NCBI RefSeq assembly: GCF_018881575.1
Contig: NZ_JACVQB010000002.1
Location: 62,001 to 126,000, forward strand
DNA length: 64,000 bases
Source: Polynucleobacter sp. UK-Kesae-W10
Lineage (GTDB): Bacteria; Pseudomonadota; Gammaproteobacteria; Burkholderiales; Burkholderiaceae
Direction: 5' to 3'
In this document: piece after piece, positions 11,050-19,806 of the stretch
Layout: each line of letters starts with the position of its first letter
How positions within the stretch are numbered: position 1 is the stretch's first letter
Notes under the pieces: model-generated
What the model saw: only the letters and a program-made list of their open reading frames with translations
What the model was told of the DNA's origin: nothing
The model's database searches: none
Position numbers and translations under genes: made by a program

Positions 11050-12459
11050 TTAAATGATCTTAATAGCGACCTGCTTGCTGGCAAAGCTAAAGGCAAGTAG
11101 CTCATATTTCCATTGGTATTGCACCAACGCTTCCTGAAATGCTTTGAATTCATCTTCTTTCCAGGATTTGTAGCCAATATATTCATCAAAGACGATAACG
11201 GTTCCCGGCACAATTTGCGGGCCCAATAAATCAAAAATGGTTTTGGTTGAGCTGTAAAGATCGCAATCGATATTCATAAAGCGAATCGGTTCAGGATGCG
11301 TCTTTTTAAATTCCGGAATCGTTTGATCAAACCAGCCTTGGTGCAAGGTAACGTTCGCAGGGACTTCTGGTAGATCGCCGTTGGCGCTATAACTTCCTTG
11401 TGGCTCATCATTCCAGTTTTCTGGAATACCTTCAAAGCTATCAAATCCATGTACTTCTGTTTTGATGAGTGAGGCGATATTGCAAATAGACTTGCCGTTA
11501 TAGACGCCAAACTCTAAAACCAGGCCATCTAATTTGGCATGCGACATTGCCACATCAATCGTTTTGGTATTGGTACCAGTCAGGACGCTCGATTGCAGAT
11601 TGAGGGTTTTGAGGTGCGCCCAAGACTCTAGCTCAGGCTGGACGCCAGGCGCTTGCGCAATCGCCTGCAGGGTTTTCTCTCCCAGCTCCTCTTGTCCGTA
11701 ATACGCTTGCAGCATACCCAAGAAAAACACATACATGGGATTGGCGCTATCTAAGCTTGCGGCTTGTTCAAGGGCTTGCATCGCCTCAGCACCGCGCTCA
11801 AGATCCACTAGTACTGCATGACGGTTAAATAGGGGCTCGACAAAATGGGGGTCTAGCGTAATAGCTTGTTGATAAGCCTCTAAGGCTTCCGGTAGTTCTC
11901 CAAGTTCAGTGAGGCAGACGCCTAGACTATTCCATGCGCTAGCATTGTTGGTTTGCAGCGCAAGTGCCTTGCGAAACCAATATTGCGCTTGGGCAGGTTT
12001 CATCGACTTGAGAAAGAGTGAGCCTATGTTGTAATGAATCAGCGCAGAGTCTGGTGTTATTTCTAATGCTTTTTTGTAGAGCCCAAACGATTCTGAAAAT
12101 TGATTTTGTTTGAGAAGATTATTCGCTAAATTGACGAGCGGTTCAATCTGCAGAGGGGCAAGCAAAGTCGCTTTTTTGTAGAAGCTGTTTGCCGCATCTA
12201 GATCGCCTATTTGGGTATGGCAAATGCCCAGCGGTACATACACACTTGCTAAAGCCGGGCTGAGTTGATTGGCTTTGGTAAACAAGGCGATTGCCCCGTG
12301 AAAATCGCCTTGGTATTGGGCAATAGAGCCGCTGAGACACAAAGCCTGCAAATGTTCAGGCGCCTCGCTCAAAATAGCGAGATAGATGTCATTAGCTTTG
12401 CCGAGCTCTCCATTTTGGTGAAATTGGATGGCTTGCGATAGCAGGTTTAAAGCGCTCAT
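11050..12459 (-). CDS. TPR-repeat protein fused to a TylF-like methyltransferase domain
   Basis: The 469-residue protein has two parts. Residues about 1-260 are tandem tetratricopeptide repeats (for example HYNIGSLFLKSMKPAQAQYWFRKAL and AWNSLGVCLTELGELPEALEAYQQAI). Residues about 290-469 resemble a class I SAM-dependent methyltransferase of the macrocin O-methyltransferase type: LDGLVLEFGVYNGKSI, HGFDSFEGIPENW, FMNIDCDLYSSTKTIF and FDEYIGYKSWKEDE. The target is unknown; related domains modify sugars. It is a single gene between tRNA-Leu and a cysB-like gene, with no obvious operon partner. Confidence 0.8.
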   Translation of the reverse strand: MSALNLLSQAIQFHQNGELGKANDIYLAILSEAPEHLQALCLSGSIAQYQGDFHGAIALFTKANQLSPALASVYVPLGICHTQIGDLDAANSFYKKATLLAPLQIEPLVNLANNLLKQNQFSESFGLYKKALEITPDSALIHYNIGSLFLKSMKPAQAQYWFRKALALQTNNASAWNSLGVCLTELGELPEALEAYQQAITLDPHFVEPLFNRHAVLVDLERGAEAMQALEQAASLDSANPMYVFFLGMLQAYYGQEELGEKTLQAIAQAPGVQPELESWAHLKTLNLQSSVLTGTNTKTIDVAMSHAKLDGLVLEFGVYNGKSICNIASLIKTEVHGFDSFEGIPENWNDEPQGSYSANGDLPEVPANVTLHQGWFDQTIPEFKKTHPEPIRFMNIDCDLYSSTKTIFDLLGPQIVPGTVIVFDEYIGYKSWKEDEFKAFQEALVQYQWKYELLAFSFASKQVAIKII

Positions 12460-12492
12460 ATGAATCTGGAATAAATGGGGTTCGAGTGCCGC

Positions 12493-13434
12493 TTAAATTT
12501 CGTAAGAATCTGTCTCATTATTCATTGCTTGCTCAACCATTTTTTTGGTGAGAGTTGGCGAGAACAGTTCGATAAAGGTATAGACGAAGGAGCGAAGATA
12601 AGCGCCTTGCTTCACTCCAAGATGTGTCACGTTATTGCCAAATAAATGGCCTACGGAAATTACTTTCAAATTGCGGTCACGATCGGGATCGTACGCATGG
12701 CCTGCAACAATTCCAATACCCATGCCTGCTTCTACATAGGTCTTGATCACGTCAGCATCAATAGCCTCAAGGATGATGTCAGGAGTCACGTTGCGTTGTG
12801 CAAAAGCGGCATCGATCTTGCTGCGACCGGCAAAGGCTTTGTCATAGGTAATGATTGGGTATTTAGCAATTTCTTCTAAGGTAATAGTTGCTTGGTTCAA
12901 CAGGGGATGGCTGAGGGGAACCATTACTACATGCTGCCACTGGTAGCCGGGCAGTGCCAATACGCCCTGGGTGTTAGCAATACCTTCAGTAGCAATGGCG
13001 ATATCAGCACGATCGTGACTCAACAGTTCGGCAATCTGGCCCGGGCTTCCTTGTTGAATGCTGACGCGCACTTTAGGAAAGCGCTTAGTAAATTCCGTCA
13101 GTACCTTAGGAAGTGCATACCGTGCTTGCGTATGGGTGGTTGCAATGACGAAGTTACCCTGGTCTTGACTCGCAAAATCTTTACCTACACGTTTGAGTGT
13201 TTCTACTTCATCGAGGATGCGCTCGATGGAGCTCAGAATTCGTTTGCCTGGTTCGGTCAAGGAGCGTATGCGTTTGCCGTGGCGGCGAAAAATTTCCACG
13301 CCCAATTCATCCTCTAATTCAATGATGGCTTTAGAGACGCCTGGCTGAGAAGTGAAGAGCGCCTTTGCCGCAGTGGTTAGGTTGAAGTTTTGCCTAACGG
13401 CTTCGCGCACAAAGCGGAACTGATGAAGGTTCAT
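12493..13434 (-). CDS. cysB: CysB-family LysR-type transcriptional regulator
   Basis: The 313-residue LysR regulator has MNLHQFRFVREAVRQNFNLT as its start, a winged helix-turn-helix (TAAKALFTSQPGVSKAIIELE, residues about 20-40), and a CysB-type effector domain (VIATTHTQARYALPKVL, then YVEAGMGIGIVAGHAYD). CysB-like proteins sense O-acetylserine or sulfur status and activate cysteine and sulfonate genes; Cbl-like specificity cannot be excluded. The Shine-Dalgarno sequence AGGAA lies in one arm of an inverted repeat just upstream (see 13440-13473), which suggests autoregulation. Confidence 0.88.
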   Translation of the reverse strand: MNLHQFRFVREAVRQNFNLTTAAKALFTSQPGVSKAIIELEDELGVEIFRRHGKRIRSLTEPGKRILSSIERILDEVETLKRVGKDFASQDQGNFVIATTHTQARYALPKVLTEFTKRFPKVRVSIQQGSPGQIAELLSHDRADIAIATEGIANTQGVLALPGYQWQHVVMVPLSHPLLNQATITLEEIAKYPIITYDKAFAGRSKIDAAFAQRNVTPDIILEAIDADVIKTYVEAGMGIGIVAGHAYDPDRDRNLKVISVGHLFGNNVTHLGVKQGAYLRSFVYTFIELFSPTLTKKMVEQAMNNETDSYEI

Positions 13435-13439
13435 GTGGA

Positions 13440-13473
13440 ATTCCTATCTATATATCTACAAAGATATAGGAAT
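13440..13473 (-). promoter_or_regulatory. Nested palindrome covering the cysB-like ribosome-binding site
   Basis: ATTCCTAT (13440-13447) is complementary to ATAGGAAT (13466-13473), and inside lies TATATC-TACAAA-GATATA (13451-13468). Read as minus-strand mRNA, the element ends 6 bases before the cysB-like ATG, and its AGGAA is the apparent Shine-Dalgarno site. It could be an operator for autorepression or an RNA hairpin hiding the ribosome-binding site. Seen directly; function is inferred. Confidence 0.5.
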
Positions 13474-13497
13474 CAAATTCTAAATGAATTTTGGGTA

Positions 13498-14652
13498 TTA
13501 GGCCTTAGAAACCCAGCGTAAACCAGCCAGTGCCAATAAGAAGTAGACCAGGGGAGGCGTTAAAGCCGTCATAAAGGCGGGCCAAGCACTCAGTAAGCCC
13601 ACATTGGAGAAGAGGGAGTTAAAGAGCTGAAAGCTCATTCCGAGCATGATTCCGCCAAAAACCTTAATCCCCACGCTACCAGCGCGCACTTTTAAATAAG
13701 CAAACGGAAGCGCTAAAGCAAGCATCACAAAAATGGTGAAGGGGTAAACCACCTTTTTCCAGAAGGCGATTGAATGTCTCTGGGTGTCTTGTTTGTTTTC
13801 TTGGAGGTGATTAATAAAACGACCCAAGCTCACAATCGACATTTTCTCCGGACTAATGAGGAGCACGCTGAGAATTTGCGGGGTGACCTCAGACTCCAGA
13901 GTCAGAATGGGGTGGGTAAACGTCTGTGCTGAAAACACCGGATTGAGAGGGTCAGTCTGTTTGGTTTCTTTAAAGCGTGTTTCGGTAACATCATTCAGAA
14001 CCCAGATACCCGTCTCATCAAAGTGACCAGAGGGCGCGCTACGAATCGATAGCAGGTTATAGACATCATTAAATTCATACATGCGGATATCGCGAATGTC
14101 ATTATCTTTATCCACCTTGCCTACGTTCACGTACCGTACACCAGGCCGCACAGGGCCGCTGCCATCTTCATCCCTGAGACGATCCTTAACCCAAACGCCT
14201 GTTTTAAATTGAGATGAGTAGGTTGAGCCGAGCGCCTTCATGCGAATCTGTTCAGATTTCGCTTCGGTGTAAGGGCCAACCCACTCACTCATGATGAGGG
14301 TGATGGCTACTAGTGGGAGGGAGATTTTGCTCAGGGTTATGAGGCCACGCTTCACATCAAGGCCCGCAATGCGCAAGATCGTAAATTCTGATTGGCTAGC
14401 GAGCATTGCAAAGACATAAATACTTCCGATGAGGCCGGCGATGGGAATGATTTCGGAAATACGGCTCGGCGCCTTGAGTAAGACATGCAATAAGGCGAGC
14501 GGAAGAGTGTATTGCCCTTGCACTGAACCCAATTCGCTCAAAATATCAAAGAATAAAAATAGCGCAACTAAGGCAAAGAGAATGAAACCAAATGCAGCAT
14601 AAATCTGCTTGGCAAGGTAACGCTCATAAATATAGGGAAAGAGCAATTTCAT
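13498..14652 (-). CDS. lptG: LPS export system permease LptG
   Basis: The 384-residue YjgP/YjgQ-family inner-membrane protein has transmembrane helices near both ends and a large periplasmic beta-jellyroll domain between them. The N-terminus LLFPYIYERYLAKQIYAAF is typical. With LptF and the ATPase LptB it extracts LPS from the inner membrane for transport to the cell surface. The start at 14652 is chosen because it makes an ATGA overlap with the lptF stop; an in-frame ATG at 14691 would add 13 residues inside lptF. Confidence 0.92.
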   Translation of the reverse strand: MKLLFPYIYERYLAKQIYAAFGFILFALVALFLFFDILSELGSVQGQYTLPLALLHVLLKAPSRISEIIPIAGLIGSIYVFAMLASQSEFTILRIAGLDVKRGLITLSKISLPLVAITLIMSEWVGPYTEAKSEQIRMKALGSTYSSQFKTGVWVKDRLRDEDGSGPVRPGVRYVNVGKVDKDNDIRDIRMYEFNDVYNLLSIRSAPSGHFDETGIWVLNDVTETRFKETKQTDPLNPVFSAQTFTHPILTLESEVTPQILSVLLISPEKMSIVSLGRFINHLQENKQDTQRHSIAFWKKVVYPFTIFVMLALALPFAYLKVRAGSVGIKVFGGIMLGMSFQLFNSLFSNVGLLSAWPAFMTALTPPLVYFLLALAGLRWVSKA

Positions 14653-15764
14653 TTTCTTGACAGAGATGCTGGTAATTGACGGCGCCACCACTTCACTGAC
14701 GGATTAATACGATTGCGAATTAACAAGATTGCCATCAACAGTGCTAATAAGTGTATTGGCCAGACCCCAACAAACACGCTGAACTTGCCCTGCGCAACAA
14801 AGTTTTGCGTTAGGTTTAAAAGGTTGCTATAGATCAGATAAATCAGCACTGCATAAAACATGGCAGTGTAATTTCCCAAGCGAGGGTTCACATACGCTAA
14901 TGGGATAGCAATCAAAACCAAGCCAAGCGCCATGAGTGGCAAACCAATGCGCCATAGAAGCTCGGCTCGATTCGGATTAATGGTGATGGGGTCGGTATCG
15001 TTCAGCAATTCAGAAATAGTCTTTTCGCGATCCCTTGGAGGTGGCGCAAGCGCCTCCTTGCTGCGAATCTTGGTGGTGTACTCATCAAACTCTAGGATAC
15101 GAAAATCAGGCTGTGTAGGCTGCCCCTCATAGCGGCGACCATGATTGAGGATGATGGATTTTTCGCCATTCTCAGCATTTTGAATAAAGCCAGTTGACGA
15201 CACTGCAATGCTGAGGCGACCATTTTTGTTGTCCGCAACAAAGATATTCTTTACTTCGCTCTTATCAATATCCAGCTCTTCAATAAAGAATACGCGCTCT
15301 GCTTTAGCCGATTCCTTAAATTGTCCAGCGCTCACCATAGAGACGTCATCACGTTGTTGGAAGCGTTGACTAATCAGGGTGGATTCGCGATTTGCCCAAG
15401 GCCAAACGAATAAAGCAAGCAAGGCAATGACAATGATTAACGGCGTAGCAAACTGCAGAATAGGTCGAATGAGATTGGTAACGCTCAAGCCACTGGCAAA
15501 CCAAACAATCATTTCTGAGTCTTTGTACCAACGCACTAAAACAATCAGTGTGGCCACAAATAAGGAAACCGTTAGAAGAACTGCTAGGTAGCCTAAAGTT
15601 GCCAATGCTATTAGAACCAGCGCATCTTCGGGGTTCACGGCACCATTAGCAGCAAATCCCAGAATACGAATCACCAAGGTCGTTACCATGATGGTTACCA
15701 GCACCAAAAAGACGCCACCAGTTGTAAAACTGAGTTCACGGCGAAGGGCTTGGTTAAAAATCAT
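14649..15764 (-). CDS. lptF: LPS export system permease LptF
   Basis: The 371-residue YjgP/YjgQ-family permease starts MIFNQALRRELSFTTGGVFL. It shows three helices before a periplasmic domain (for example AGQFKESAKAERVFFIEEL) and three at the C-terminus (LPLMALGLVLIAIPLAYVNPR). It is the partner of LptG in the LptBFG LPS extractor. It is divergent from pepA across 129 bp, the same arrangement as in gammaproteobacteria, and is translationally coupled to lptG. Confidence 0.93.
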   Translation of the reverse strand: MIFNQALRRELSFTTGGVFLVLVTIMVTTLVIRILGFAANGAVNPEDALVLIALATLGYLAVLLTVSLFVATLIVLVRWYKDSEMIVWFASGLSVTNLIRPILQFATPLIIVIALLALFVWPWANRESTLISQRFQQRDDVSMVSAGQFKESAKAERVFFIEELDIDKSEVKNIFVADNKNGRLSIAVSSTGFIQNAENGEKSIILNHGRRYEGQPTQPDFRILEFDEYTTKIRSKEALAPPPRDREKTISELLNDTDPITINPNRAELLWRIGLPLMALGLVLIAIPLAYVNPRLGNYTAMFYAVLIYLIYSNLLNLTQNFVAQGKFSVFVGVWPIHLLALLMAILLIRNRINPSVKWWRRQLPASLSRK

Positions 15765-15893
15765 GGAGGGGCTGGTTTGGTGGGCTTAGTTGGGGTGAAA
15801 AGTGGGTTAATCTCATGTCGGAGGATAATGGATAAATATCCTCAATTTGCATTCTTTCATCCTTAAATTGACCTAAAAACTGCGCAAGACAAT

Positions 15894-17504
15894 ATGACTA
15901 TTCAATTTAGTACCAAGATTTTCCCTCAGGCGGACCTCCACAGCCCAAAACTACTCAAAGCTGGCCTAAAAAGCGTACTGGCTAATGCCACGGATTGCTT
16001 GGTCTTGCCTTATTCAAAAGCGGATTTTGAGGGTTTTGCTGGAGCCAAGGGTGCAAAGGCCCAGGCGGGGCTTTTGGGCGAGTTAGATCAATTTCTGGGT
16101 GGTTCGGTTGCCCATGCCAAAGCACTGGGTGATTTGGACGGAAAAGTTACCTCTGTTTGCGTGTTACGTGCAGATAAGTCATGGGCTGCTGCCGGGGTAA
16201 AAGCAAAGCGTGTTTTATTGCTTGGAATTGGTGATCTACATTCAGCTGCTGATCGCGGTTTGATTGCTTACTCTAAGGTTGCACGAGCAGCCTTGAAATC
16301 ATTAAGTGGCGGCTCAATTGAAAATGCCCTTTGGTTTACTCCTGGCTTTAAAGATTTAAAAGATGTTGCAAGCGTTGCAGAAGAAGTTCGGTTAACGATT
16401 CAGTATGCAGGCGATCAAGCTTATCGCTTTGGCGTTCGTCAGCCGGCAATGAAATTCAAAGCCAAAGATACGGCTGATTCCTTTAAGCATCTGACTTTTG
16501 CGGGGAATGATGCGATTTCTAAAGATTTGAAATTGGCTGTAGAGCAGGGCGCCGCTATGGTGGAGGGAATGAATGTTGCCAAAGATTTGGGTAACCTTCC
16601 ACCAAATATTTGTACACCAACCTATTTAGGTAAAACTGCTCAAGCCTTGGCTAAAAAAACCAGCCTCAAAGTGGAGGTGCTCGGTCTTAAGCAAATTGAG
16701 GCTTTGGGTATGGGCTCTTTTCTTTCTGTTGCCAAGGGCTCTGATACGCCACCTCAATTTATCGTGATGCGCCATCAAGGCGGCAAAGCAGGCGAGGCCC
16801 CGATTGTGTTGGTCGGTAAAGGCATTACTTTTGATACTGGCGGTATTTCATTGAAGCCAGGAGAAGCAATGGATGAAATGAAGTACGACATGTGTGGCGC
16901 AGCTTCCGTAATTGGTGCTTTGTATTCAGCAGCGCTGATGGGTCTGAAGAAAAATGTGATTGGCGTGATTCCGACTTGTGAAAATATGCCATCAGGTGGC
17001 GCTACACGTCCCGGAGATATTGTAAAAAGTATGTCTGGTCAAACTATTGAGATTCTCAATACTGACGCTGAGGGTCGCTTGATCTTGTGTGATGCCTTAA
17101 CTTACGTAGAGCGTTTCAAGCCTCGCGCGGTGATTGATGTTGCAACCTTGACTGGTGCTTGTGTCATTGCGTTGGGTCATGTACATAGTGGTTTATTTTC
17201 AGAAGACCAAGGTTTAGTTGATGCGCTGACGAAGGCGGGTCAAGCCTCTCTCGATACCGTATGGCGTTTGCCGCTAGATGCTGCATATCACGAGCAACTC
17301 AAATCGAATTTTGCTGATGTTGCCAATATTGGCGGTCGCCCTGGTGGCAGCATTACTGCGGCTTGCTTCTTGTCGCGCTTTACCGAGAAATACAAGTGGG
17401 CTCACTTGGATATCGCTGGAACCGCTTGGAAGAGTGGCGCAGCAAAAGGCTCAACTGGTCGTCCAGTGCCCTTGCTGGTTAATTATTTGCTAGAGCAAAA
17501 CTAA
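15894..17504 (+). CDS. pepA: Leucyl aminopeptidase PepA
   Basis: The 536-residue M17 metallopeptidase has the metal-binding and active-site segments VGKGITFDTGGISLKPG and NTDAEGRLILCDAL in its C-terminal half, after a variable N-terminal domain of about 170 residues. It removes N-terminal amino acids from peptides in the cytoplasm as a hexamer. E. coli PepA also acts as a DNA-binding factor; this is not assessable here. holC follows after 9 bp, as in other proteobacteria. Confidence 0.95.
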   Translation: MTIQFSTKIFPQADLHSPKLLKAGLKSVLANATDCLVLPYSKADFEGFAGAKGAKAQAGLLGELDQFLGGSVAHAKALGDLDGKVTSVCVLRADKSWAAAGVKAKRVLLLGIGDLHSAADRGLIAYSKVARAALKSLSGGSIENALWFTPGFKDLKDVASVAEEVRLTIQYAGDQAYRFGVRQPAMKFKAKDTADSFKHLTFAGNDAISKDLKLAVEQGAAMVEGMNVAKDLGNLPPNICTPTYLGKTAQALAKKTSLKVEVLGLKQIEALGMGSFLSVAKGSDTPPQFIVMRHQGGKAGEAPIVLVGKGITFDTGGISLKPGEAMDEMKYDMCGAASVIGALYSAALMGLKKNVIGVIPTCENMPSGGATRPGDIVKSMSGQTIEILNTDAEGRLILCDALTYVERFKPRAVIDVATLTGACVIALGHVHSGLFSEDQGLVDALTKAGQASLDTVWRLPLDAAYHEQLKSNFADVANIGGRPGGSITAACFLSRFTEKYKWAHLDIAGTAWKSGAAKGSTGRPVPLLVNYLLEQN

Positions 17505-17513
17505 GCCTCTGAT

Positions 17514-17978
17514 ATGGCGCGCATCGATTTTCACAGCAACGTGAGCGATAAGCTGGAATACGCTTGTCGCCTGACCCGCAAAATCTGGAGCGCTACCCAA
17601 GAGGGCCAGCCCGTCCGTAATATTGTGATTGTTGCCGAAGGTCCTGATTTAAAAAAACTTAATGAATTAATGTGGACCTTTAGTAATACTGATTTTTTGC
17701 CGCACTGTTTTATTGAGGATGAAGCTGCTGCCGAGACACCGATTGTTTTGACAGATCACTTTGCCTCGCCTGCCTTAAATTCCATTCCGCATGCGGATGT
17801 CATGATTCATTTGGGGATGCGCATGCCGCAAGATGTGCCAGCTTTAGTAGCTCGTTTTCCACGGATTGTAGAGGTGGTAACGGTCAATGAAGCAGAACGT
17901 CTTGCGGGGCGTGAGCGCTTTAAGGCCTATCGTGACCTTGGTCACGAGCTACATAATTTCGATCAATCCAAGAGTTGA
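17514..17978 (+). CDS. holC: DNA polymerase III chi subunit
   Basis: The 154-residue HolC starts [20 protein letters not shown] and contains [20 protein letters not shown] and FLPHC, family-typical segments. Chi connects the clamp-loader psi subunit to SSB on lagging-strand DNA. It lies between pepA and lgt on the same strand. The pepA-holC pairing is widely conserved. Confidence 0.9.
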   Translation: MARIDFHSNVSDKLEYACRLTRKIWSATQEGQPVRNIVIVAEGPDLKKLNELMWTFSNTDFLPHCFIEDEAAAETPIVLTDHFASPALNSIPHADVMIHLGMRMPQDVPALVARFPRIVEVVTVNEAERLAGRERFKAYRDLGHELHNFDQSKS

Positions 17979-17983
17979 TCGCC

Positions 17984-18778
17984 ATGTTGATTCACCCACA
18001 ATTTGACCCTGCAGCAATTCGGATTGGTTCCTTTGCCATTCATTGGTATGGCTTGATGTATCTGATGGCTTTTGCTCAATTCCTGCTGCTAGGTCGTTTG
18101 CGAATTCGTACTCCACAGTACCAAGCCTTGGGATGGACCTATAAAGACTTGGAAGATTTGTTATTCGCTGGCGTATTGGGTGTAGTGCTCGGTGGTCGTT
18201 TGGGTTACACCTTGTTTTACATGCCTGACTTTTATCTTGTGCATCCCCTGAGTATTTTTAAAATCTGGGAAGGCGGCATGTCTTTTCATGGCGGCCTGTT
18301 GGGTGTTCTGCTTGCCCTATGGTGGTTTGCAAAAAAACGGCACACGAGTTTTTTTGTAGTGAGCGATTTGGTAGCGCCGCTCGTTCCTTTTGGTTTAGCG
18401 TTTGGCCGTTTAGGAAACTTTATTAATGGCGAGTTATGGGGTCGACCTACTGATTTACCCTGGGCGATGATTTTTCCGATGGTCGATTCTGTACCGCGAC
18501 ATCCCTCGCAGATTTACCAGTTGCTGGGCGAAGGTGTCTTGCTGGGCGTGCTGTTGTGGATTTACGCAAGCAAACCGCGTCGTGTAGGGCAAGTCTCGGG
18601 ATTCTTTCTGTTGGGTTACGGCATCTGCCGTTTCTTGGCTGAATATGCCCGTGAGCCAGATGCATTCCTAGGTTTATTGGGTTTTGGACTCTCGATGGGT
18701 CAATGGCTTTGCGTGCCAATGATTGTTTATGGAATTTATCTAATGCGCCGTTCGCAATCCTCAGCCTATGCTCAGTGA
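17984..18778 (+). CDS. lgt: Prolipoprotein diacylglyceryl transferase
   Basis: The 264-residue integral membrane enzyme has the Lgt blocks [20 protein letters not shown] and the signature [20 protein letters not shown]. It transfers diacylglycerol from phosphatidylglycerol to the lipobox cysteine of lipoproteins at the inner membrane. ATG 17984 ([15 protein letters not shown]) is preferred over an in-frame TTG at 17975 that overlaps the holC stop; it matches the usual N-terminus. Confidence 0.94.
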   Translation: MLIHPQFDPAAIRIGSFAIHWYGLMYLMAFAQFLLLGRLRIRTPQYQALGWTYKDLEDLLFAGVLGVVLGGRLGYTLFYMPDFYLVHPLSIFKIWEGGMSFHGGLLGVLLALWWFAKKRHTSFFVVSDLVAPLVPFGLAFGRLGNFINGELWGRPTDLPWAMIFPMVDSVPRHPSQIYQLLGEGVLLGVLLWIYASKPRRVGQVSGFFLLGYGICRFLAEYAREPDAFLGLLGFGLSMGQWLCVPMIVYGIYLMRRSQSSAYAQ

Positions 18779-19673
18779 TGAAGTGACTCTAAAGAAGCTC
18801 GAGATTCTGTGTTCTTTTGTGAGAACCGGAAGTCTCGTGAAGACTGCTGATGAATTGCAGTTAAGTTCAGTGAGTATTCACAAAGCGCTGCACTCATTAG
18901 AGGCGGGCATTGGTTGCCCCTTATTTATTAAAGAAGGCCGCCAGCTCAAGGCCTTACCAGCGGCGGTCTACTTGGCCGAGGCAAGCGTTGATTTATTGGG
19001 AGATGTTGAGCGTATTCTCAAGAAAACCAGATCTAAGGCGGGTGTTGAGAGTGGTCAAATCCGTCTTGGCTCTATGTATTCTTTAACGGCCAACATTATT
19101 CCGCGCATCATCATGGGAACCAAAATCCGTAGACCTGATTTGGACATCGATCTTTATCTTGGTTCAAATGCAGATCTAATGAAGAAGCTGACAGAGGGCA
19201 ATATTGATGCCGTTGTGATTGCAGCACCAGCCGAAGGATTGTTAGATGGTATCGAGATTGTCCCTTTGTTTGAGGACCATCTATTTTTTGCCTCTTCGAA
19301 AAAAAGCAAGCCCAAGGAAGACAGCATTGATCTTTCGACCTATGCGCAGGAGAAATTCCTCACCCTGCAAGATGGTTTTGCGACTACCTCAGGTTTTTAT
19401 GACGCTTTTGAGCTAGCAGGCTTTAAACCCGATGTCGTGATGAAGGTTGGGGATATCTTTTCTTTAATGAATATGGTTTCAAGCGATATGGGGCGCTCTT
19501 TATTACCTGGTCGGGTGAGGGCGCTGATGGGTGATGCGATTGAATTTACCCCCTTATTGCCCAAATATCAGGTCACCCAGCGGATTGCCTTAATGTATCT
19601 TCAGGCTAATGAATCCAACCCGAATATTTTGGCGCTTGCGGCTGAAGCCCGTATGTTGCATCGCAATAACTAA
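18768..19673 (+). CDS. LysR-type regulator of the malonate cluster (MdcR-like)
   Basis: The 301-residue LysR protein has an N-terminal helix-turn-helix ([38 protein letters not shown]) and an effector domain with LPGRVRALM near the C-terminus. It overlaps the end of lgt by 11 bp but is in the same direction as, and directly ahead of, malonyl-CoA decarboxylase. By context and N-terminal resemblance to MdcR it probably activates the downstream malonate genes. A palindrome of matching type sits 27 bp after its stop. Effector (malonate or malonyl-CoA) is inference. Confidence 0.8.
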   Translation: MLSDEVTLKKLEILCSFVRTGSLVKTADELQLSSVSIHKALHSLEAGIGCPLFIKEGRQLKALPAAVYLAEASVDLLGDVERILKKTRSKAGVESGQIRLGSMYSLTANIIPRIIMGTKIRRPDLDIDLYLGSNADLMKKLTEGNIDAVVIAAPAEGLLDGIEIVPLFEDHLFFASSKKSKPKEDSIDLSTYAQEKFLTLQDGFATTSGFYDAFELAGFKPDVVMKVGDIFSLMNMVSSDMGRSLLPGRVRALMGDAIEFTPLLPKYQVTQRIALMYLQANESNPNILALAAEARMLHRNN

Positions 19674-19699
19674 TTCAAATACTAAGAGCATTCCCTTGA

Positions 19700-19720
19700 T
19701 CATTAACTAAAGGTTAATGA
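19700..19720 (+). promoter_or_regulatory. LysR-type operator candidate upstream of malonyl-CoA decarboxylase
   Basis: Perfect inverted repeat with 8-bp arms TCATTAAC and GTTAATGA around TAAAG. Its centre (19710) is about 63 bp before the start point predicted from the promoter at 19738-19766. This is the usual place for the recognition site of a LysR-type activator, and a LysR gene lies immediately upstream. Confidence 0.65.
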
Positions 19721-19737
19721 AAATGCAATTCGCTTAA

Positions 19738-19766
19738 TTGATTCCCGAAACGGGTGGGGCTACATT
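19738..19766 (+). promoter_or_regulatory. Sigma70-like promoter for the malonate operon
   Basis: A -35 hexamer TTGATT (19738-19743), a 17-bp spacer and a -10 hexamer TACATT (19761-19766) precede the ATG at 19807. The spacer contains CCCG-AAA-CGGG. The -10 element is weak, which fits an activator-dependent promoter. Confidence 0.5.
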
Positions 19767-19806
19767 GGGGCATTCGTTTTATGGACCCCCTTTCTAAGAG
19801 AGCGGC

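Noticed and set aside
10710..11234. Open frame of 174 codons on the minus strand across yebC and tRNA-Leu
   Set aside because: It runs through a tRNA gene and antisense or shifted-frame parts of yebC and the TPR gene, with no recognisable domain.
10952..12459. Genomic island inserted at tRNA-Leu
   Set aside because: No integrase, no direct repeat of the tRNA 3' end, and no change in gene density was seen nearby.
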